Source: Rubrobacter_A sp965214435 (GTDB lineage Bacteria; Actinomycetota; Rubrobacteria; Rubrobacterales; Rubrobacteraceae). From it: 64,000 bases of DNA. Below the pieces are notes generated by a model. That model searched no databases. It was not told the origin of the DNA and saw nothing but the letters and a program-made list of their open reading frames with translations. How positions within the stretch are numbered: the stretch's first letter is position 1; the number at the start of each line of letters is the position of its first letter. Shown in pieces: positions 59,837 through 64,000 of the stretch. The DNA lies in the NCBI GenBank assembly GCA_965214435.1, contig OZ243960.1:930001-994000 (forward strand), written 5' to 3'. The translations under genes were made by a program, and so were the position numbers.

Positions 59837-60762
59837 GCGAAGCTGTTAACGGACGCCGGGGGGCTCTGCCCTCCGGCGTTTCGCGTTCTCCAGAGCTACA
59901 AGAAAAGCTCCGGGAAGATAGCTACCTCGCCGATGAGGGACTGTCCACGGCGATCTTCCTGGCCCTGAAGCTCGGGCGTCCGCTGTTCCTCGAAGGCGAG
60001 GCCGGGGTCGGCAAGACCGAGGTCGCGAAAGTCCTCTCCCGGATGCTCGACACCCCGCTTATCCGCCTTCAGTGCTACGAGGGCATAGACGTCTACCAGG
60101 CAGTTTACGAGTGGGACTACCCCCGGCAGCTACTCCACATCCGGGCGGCCGAGGCGTTCGGCTCCGGTCAGGGTGGTGAGGACCGGCGGCGGGTCGAGGA
60201 CGAGTTGTACACCCGGGAGTTCCTGGTCAGTCGGCCGCTGTTACAGGCGCTGGAGCATCCGGGACCGGTACCACCGGTATTACTCATAGACGAGGTAGAC
60301 CGGGCCGACGACGAGTTCGAGGCTTTCCTGCTGGAGATACTCTCGGACTTTACGATCACCATCCCGGAACTAGGCACGGTGGCGGCCGAACAACCGCCGG
60401 TCGCCATAATCACCTCGAACCGCACCCGCGAAGTACACGACGCCTTGAAGCGCCGCTGCCTGTACTTCTACATCGACCATCCGGGGCTTGAGCGGGAGGT
60501 CGAGATCGTCAGCCTCCGCGTCCCGGATGCCGGGGAGCGCCTCGCCCGGCAGGTCGCGGCCGCCGTGCAGCGTTTGCGGAACATGGACCTCTACAAACCG
60601 CCCGGCGTCGCCGAGACTCTGGACTGGACCCAGGCGCTCGTGGCTCTCGGGGCCAAAGAGCTAGATGAGAACCTCATAACGTCTACTCTAGGCTCGGTGG
60701 TGAAGTACCGCGAAGACCAGCAGCGGGCTCTAGGGGCGATCATCAGCCTCACGGGCGGCTAG
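59833..60762 (+). CDS. coxD: CoxD-like MoxR AAA+ ATPase
   Basis: 309 residues from TTG 59833, overlapping the coxM stop (TTGA). Walker A LEGEAGVGKTEVAK, Walker B PVLLIDEVDRADDEFEAFL, sensor IITSNRTREVHDALKRRCL. In Oligotropha CoxD this AAA+ protein is needed to insert sulfur or copper into the CoxL active site. It works with the CoxE next to it. Confidence 0.92.
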   Translation: MSEAVNGRRGALPSGVSRSPELQEKLREDSYLADEGLSTAIFLALKLGRPLFLEGEAGVGKTEVAKVLSRMLDTPLIRLQCYEGIDVYQAVYEWDYPRQLLHIRAAEAFGSGQGGEDRRRVEDELYTREFLVSRPLLQALEHPGPVPPVLLIDEVDRADDEFEAFLLEILSDFTITIPELGTVAAEQPPVAIITSNRTREVHDALKRRCLYFYIDHPGLEREVEIVSLRVPDAGERLARQVAAAVQRLRNMDLYKPPGVAETLDWTQALVALGAKELDENLITSTLGSVVKYREDQQRALGAIISLTGG

Positions 60763-60771
60763 ACTAGAGCC

Positions 60772-61941
60772 GTGACCGAGACCCCGCAGAGAAACCGTAA
60801 TGCCTCATCGATGCTGCGAGCGGCGGTAGCCTTCGGTCGCGTCCTGCGCGGGTGCGGCATCAACGCCGGTCCCGACCGGGTGGTGGGCTTTGCCCGGGCT
60901 CTGGACGAACTGGACCCGGGACGCCGGGAAGACGTGTACTGGGCCGGCCGGACGACGCTCTGCTCCAAACCAGAAGACCTGAAGCTTTACGACGAGGCGT
61001 TCCAGGCTTTCTGGGAGGGTAGGAGGAGACCGAAACCGCCGCGGACCCCGCGCATGAGTTTCAAGGCCGCGCCGGTAGACGACTCGGTGCAGCCGCCGAA
61101 GAAAAGCGCCGAGAAAAACGAGGCCGGGGAGGAGGCGGTCAGGCTCCGCTACAGCCCGGTGGACGTTCTGCGCAAAAAGGACTTCGCTGCCTACACGCCG
61201 GAGGAGTTCGCCGAGTTGTACAGGTTGCTCTCGGACCTCAACCTCTCCGGGGTGCTGCGGCGGAGCCGGCGGCTGGAGCCCGCGCCGCGGGGCCGCTACG
61301 ACCCCCGCAGGACCTTACGCGGCGCGATGCGGACCGGCGGGGAGCCCGTGCGCCACCGCTACCGGAAGGCCCGGAGCCAGCCGCGGCGGGTAGTCTTATT
61401 GTGCGACATCTCGGGGTCGATGACGTCCTACAGCCGGGCGCTACTCAGGCTGATGCACGTCGGGGTACTCTCCGGGGAGAAGTTCGAGGCGTTCGCGCTC
61501 GGTACCCGGCTGACCCGCCTGACCCGGGAACTCGCCACCCGGAACCCGGACCGGGCACTCCAGGCGTCGGCCGGGGCGATTGAGGACTGGTCCGGGGGGA
61601 CCCGGCTCGGGGATACCGTAAAAGAGTTCGTGGACCGCTGGGGCCAGCGCGGGATGGCTCGGGGCGCAGTGGTGGTGATACTCTCGGACGGGTGGGACCG
61701 GGGAGACGTTGGGGTGCTCGCGGAGCAGATGTCGCGCATAAAGCGGCTGGCTCACAAGGTGATCTGGGTTAACCCCCGCAAGGCCGCCGACGGCTACCAG
61801 CCGCTCGCCAAAGGCATGGCCGCCGCGTTACCCTACGTGGACGTGTTCCTCTCGGGACATAACTTCGAGTCTTTAGAAGAACTCGCCCGGGCCGTGTCCG
61901 GCGCCGCAGCGGAGAAAAGAGGAGGTACAGAGAGCGCGTGA
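60772..61941 (+). CDS. coxE: CoxE-like vWA protein
   Basis: 389 residues from GTG 60772. The helical N-terminal part (RVLRGCGINAGPDRVVGFAR) is followed by a vWA domain from about residue 205 with MIDAS motif LLCDISGSM, LGTRLTRLTREL and VVILSDGWDRGD. Partner of CoxD in maturation of the molybdenum hydroxylase. GTGA overlap with the next gene. Confidence 0.92.
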   Translation: MTETPQRNRNASSMLRAAVAFGRVLRGCGINAGPDRVVGFARALDELDPGRREDVYWAGRTTLCSKPEDLKLYDEAFQAFWEGRRRPKPPRTPRMSFKAAPVDDSVQPPKKSAEKNEAGEEAVRLRYSPVDVLRKKDFAAYTPEEFAELYRLLSDLNLSGVLRRSRRLEPAPRGRYDPRRTLRGAMRTGGEPVRHRYRKARSQPRRVVLLCDISGSMTSYSRALLRLMHVGVLSGEKFEAFALGTRLTRLTRELATRNPDRALQASAGAIEDWSGGTRLGDTVKEFVDRWGQRGMARGAVVVILSDGWDRGDVGVLAEQMSRIKRLAHKVIWVNPRKAADGYQPLAKGMAAALPYVDVFLSGHNFESLEELARAVSGAAAEKRGGTESA

Positions 61942-62252
61942 ACCCGGTAATAGACAAGGTCGCCGAGTGGCGCGAGGAAGATAAGAAGGTGGCGCTCGCG
62001 ACCGTGGTAAAGGTCGAGCGGTCCGGTCCGCTGGGACCGGGCACCTCGATGGCCGTCTCCGAAGACGGGCAGGTCGTGGGCTCGGTCAGCGGCGGGTGCG
62101 TGGAGCCGGCGGTCTTTGAGGAGGCAATCTCGGCCATAGAGAGCGGGGAGCCGAAGCTCTTGACCTATGGAATATCCGACGACGAGGCGTTCGGGGTCGG
62201 GCTTACGTGCGGTGGGATCATCCACATCTTCGTCGAGAGGGTGGATTTCTAG
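61938..62252 (+). CDS. XdhC/CoxI family protein, N-terminal domain only
   Basis: 104 residues from GTG 61938. Matches the N-terminal XdhC_CoxI domain: ATVVKVERSGPLGPGTSMAV, the Cys box VSGGCVEPAVF and GLTCGGIIHIFVE. XdhC proteins bind the Mo cofactor and help its sulfuration. The usual C-terminal Rossmann domain is not in this gene but in the next one, which also has its own partial N-terminal part, so the pair is a split XdhC system. Confidence 0.85.
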   Translation: MNPVIDKVAEWREEDKKVALATVVKVERSGPLGPGTSMAVSEDGQVVGSVSGGCVEPAVFEEAISAIESGEPKLLTYGISDDEAFGVGLTCGGIIHIFVERVDF

Positions 62253-62254
62253 CC

Positions 62255-63112
62255 GTGGCCGGTATCCTTTCGCGCTGGCACGCAGCCCTCGCCGAACAGT
62301 CGCCGGTAGCACTCGCCACGCTGGTCGAAGGACCGGGGTTGGGTGGCAAAATGCTCGTCACCCCCGACGACTACGAGGGCACGATGGGCAACGCCGACCT
62401 CGACCGGGCGGTGGTCCAGGCCGCCCGCGGGATGCTCGAAGGCGGCAAGACCGGGATGCGCCACTACGGTCCGCGCGGCCAAAGGCGCATGGAGGACGTT
62501 ACGGTGTTCGTACAGTCGTTCGCCCCGCCGCCGAAGATGTATGTCTTCGGGGCTATAGACTTCGCCTCGGCCGCCGCCCGGATAGGCAAGTTCCTGGGCT
62601 ACCGGGTAACGGTCTGCGACGCGCGGCCTGTGTTCGCCACCCGCGAGCGGTTCCCGTCGGCCGATGAGGTGGTCGTGGCCTGGCCCGATGAGTTCTTAAA
62701 GACCGCCGAGGTGGATGGGCGGACCGTGATCTGCGTCCTGACCCACGACCCGAAGTTCGACGTGCCGGTCTTGAAGGCGGCGCTGGCAACCGACGCCGGG
62801 TACATCGGGGCGATGGGTAGCCGCCGGACCCACAATAACCGCACGGCCCGCCTCAAGGAAGAGGGCGTGAGCGACGATGACCTGGCGCGTATCTCCAGTC
62901 CTATAGGGCTGGACATCGGAGCCCGGACGCCGGAGGAGACGGCGGTCGCCATAGCCGGGGAGATCATAGCCTCGCACACCGGACACTCCGGCGGTCGGCT
63001 CTCGGAGCGCTCCGGCCCGATACACGCCCCGGACCGGGAAGCCGTCGAGAGCGCCACGAACGCCGGTGCCGAGAAGGCGAGTGCCACGAACGTGGGCGGG
63101 ACCGACCGGTAA
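62255..63112 (+). CDS. XdhC/CoxF family protein with Rossmann domain
   Basis: 285 residues from GTG 62255, 2 bases after the preceding stop. A degenerate N-terminal XdhC-like part (ALATLVEGPGLGGKMLV, without the Cys box) precedes a Rossmann domain: KMYVFGAIDFASAAARIGKF, VCDARPVFAT, CVLTHDPKFDVPVL, YIGAMGSRRTHNNR and SPIGLDIGARTPEETAVAI. Probably acts with the 104-residue protein in inserting or sulfurating the molybdenum cofactor. Confidence 0.87.
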   Translation: MAGILSRWHAALAEQSPVALATLVEGPGLGGKMLVTPDDYEGTMGNADLDRAVVQAARGMLEGGKTGMRHYGPRGQRRMEDVTVFVQSFAPPPKMYVFGAIDFASAAARIGKFLGYRVTVCDARPVFATRERFPSADEVVVAWPDEFLKTAEVDGRTVICVLTHDPKFDVPVLKAALATDAGYIGAMGSRRTHNNRTARLKEEGVSDDDLARISSPIGLDIGARTPEETAVAIAGEIIASHTGHSGGRLSERSGPIHAPDREAVESATNAGAEKASATNVGGTDR

Positions 63113-63117
63113 AAGCC

Positions 63118-63789
63118 GTGGATGGGTCACCAAACATCCCGGCCATACTGCTCGCCGCGGGAGGTGGGAGCCGGTTCGGGGGTGGAAAGCTCCTTGCGCC
63201 GTTCGCGCCGCTCGGCGGGCGGACGCTGATCGAAGCTCCGCTGTTCGCCCTGCGCGAGTCGCCGGTGGGTGAGATAATCTTGGTGGTGGGAAAGGACGCC
63301 GAAAAACTGCGGACCATCTGTGAACCCTACGGAGCCAGGGTGGTTGAGAACCCGGACTGGAAGACCGGGATGTCTACCTCGGTGCGGACCGGTATAACCG
63401 CCTGCGGTTCGAAAGCCCGGGCTGCGGTCGTGGCGCTGGCGGACCAGCCCTTCGTAAAACCAGAGGCGATCCACCGGCTCGTAGAGGCCTTCGAGGGTGG
63501 GGCGGAGGTCGCGGTCTCCACCTACGGCGGCAAGCGTCGCAACCCGGTCCTGTTTTCGCGGAAGGTCTGGCCGGTACTTTTGGGCGAGCTTTCCGGGGAC
63601 GCGGGGGCGCGGGTAATGCTGGAGAAGCACCCGGAGTTGATAACGGAAGTACCCTGCGACGACGTGGCCGACCCGGCCGACGTGGATACGGTAGAGGACC
63701 TGCGACGCCTGGAGGATCGCGCGGAAGCAGAAGCTTTCGGGGTATCCGGAGGCGGCCGCACGGCAGGTACAGGACAAAGGAGGAGCTAG
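63118..63789 (+). CDS. mocA: Molybdenum cofactor cytidylyltransferase (MocA-like)
   Basis: 223 residues from GTG 63118. NTP-transferase fold with AILLAAGGGSRFGGGKLL, VVGKDAEKLR, ALADQPFVKPEAI and RNPVLFSRKVW. In a cox operon this enzyme adds CMP to molybdopterin, giving the MCD cofactor that CoxL binds. The C-terminal 25 residues are Gly/Arg-rich and probably disordered. Confidence 0.9.
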   Translation: MDGSPNIPAILLAAGGGSRFGGGKLLAPFAPLGGRTLIEAPLFALRESPVGEIILVVGKDAEKLRTICEPYGARVVENPDWKTGMSTSVRTGITACGSKARAAVVALADQPFVKPEAIHRLVEAFEGGAEVAVSTYGGKRRNPVLFSRKVWPVLLGELSGDAGARVMLEKHPELITEVPCDDVADPADVDTVEDLRRLEDRAEAEAFGVSGGGRTAGTGQRRS

Positions 63790-64000
63790 GTGAAGCTGGA
63801 GAACGAGTTTACGGTAAGCATACCCGTGGACCAGGCGTGGGAGGCCATGACGGACCTCGAAAGGGTGACCCCGTGCCTGCCGGGCGCGGCGCTCACCGAG
63901 CAGGAAGGTGAGGAGTACAAGGGCGTAATGACCGTCCGCTTAGGTCCCGTGAGCCAGAAGTACAACGGTACGGTAAAGATAGATGAGGCCGACGAGTCGG
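63790..64000 (+). CDS. coxG: CoxG-like SRPBCC protein (partial, right edge)
   Basis: 70 codons from GTG 63790, immediately after the mocA stop and behind AGGAG. KLENEFTVSIPVDQAWEAMT, LERVTPCLPGAAL and GPVSQKYNGTVKIDE are the opening of CoxG (carbon monoxide dehydrogenase subunit G) proteins, which anchor the enzyme to the membrane. The frame is open to the end of the window. Confidence 0.88.
   Translation, partial: MKLENEFTVSIPVDQAWEAMTDLERVTPCLPGAALTEQEGEEYKGVMTVRLGPVSQKYNGTVKIDEADES

Overview
The window is 64 kb of high-GC, densely packed bacterial chromosome with many GTG and TTG starts and short intergenic gaps. The gene content fits a deep-branching Actinomycetota, most like Rubrobacter: an NDMA-dependent methanol dehydrogenase, form II CO-dehydrogenase-like genes, a MetP/MetS-type NSS transporter, a GH15 trehalase/glucoamylase and DUF3618/holin envelope genes. 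The genus is an inference from gene style; no rRNA or tRNA gene was found to fix it.

Layout. 1-22 kb: lysine/diaminopimelate genes are scattered among housekeeping genes. These are a partial aminotransferase (dapC-like), lysA, dapF and a lysC-dapA-dapB operon. Between them at 10.2-17.5 kb lies an amino-acid catabolic cluster: TPP enzyme, ALDH7-like dehydrogenase, NSS transporter with its small subunit, MSOX/pipecolate-oxidase-like flavoprotein and ornithine-cyclodeaminase-family protein. 22-32 kb: a VKOR-like protein with a GH15 enzyme, membrane proteins, a CPBP protease, DUF4174, two convergent redox genes each with an in-frame TGA at the first Cys of a CxxC motif, an MFS exporter and a diguanylate cyclase. 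32-42 kb: a secreted LPDTG-anchored EF-hand protein, then a defence-like island (macro-domain DarG-like protein, NYN nuclease, 1270-residue type IIG restriction-modification enzyme). The island lies between a truncated and an intact copy of a metallophosphoesterase gene. 42-48.8 kb: envelope/stress membrane proteins, a broken nickel-permease-like gene, and a Fur-type regulator heading a cbiMNQO nickel/cobalt transporter operon behind a perfect inverted-repeat operator. 48.9-64 kb: Nudix hydrolase, a MoxR AAA+ / EVE-nuclease-like / CoxE-type vWA operon, NDMA-type methanol dehydrogenase, moaA, and the long operon coxS-coxL-coxM-coxD-coxE-xdhC(N)-xdhC(C)-mocA-coxG, cut by the right edge.

Main points of interest. 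(1) Two selenoprotein candidates, a DsbA/FrnE-like protein (26809-27429, UPWC) and a peroxiredoxin-like protein (28232-27498, UPYC). Each has a good ribosome binding site, an in-frame TGA exactly where the family has Cys, and a hairpin just after the TGA with a GU in the apical loop at the same distance. They converge on one shared perfect terminator. (2) An AT-richer gene with an EVE/PUA-like N-terminus and a Mrr-like nuclease core, translationally coupled between a MoxR ATPase and a vWA protein: a possible modification-dependent defence system. (3) The restriction/toxin-antitoxin-like island flanked by a diverged partial duplication of the gene it sits beside.

No CRISPR array, insertion sequence, rRNA, tRNA or replication origin was recognised. 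All family calls come from reading motifs by eye; no database search was run.
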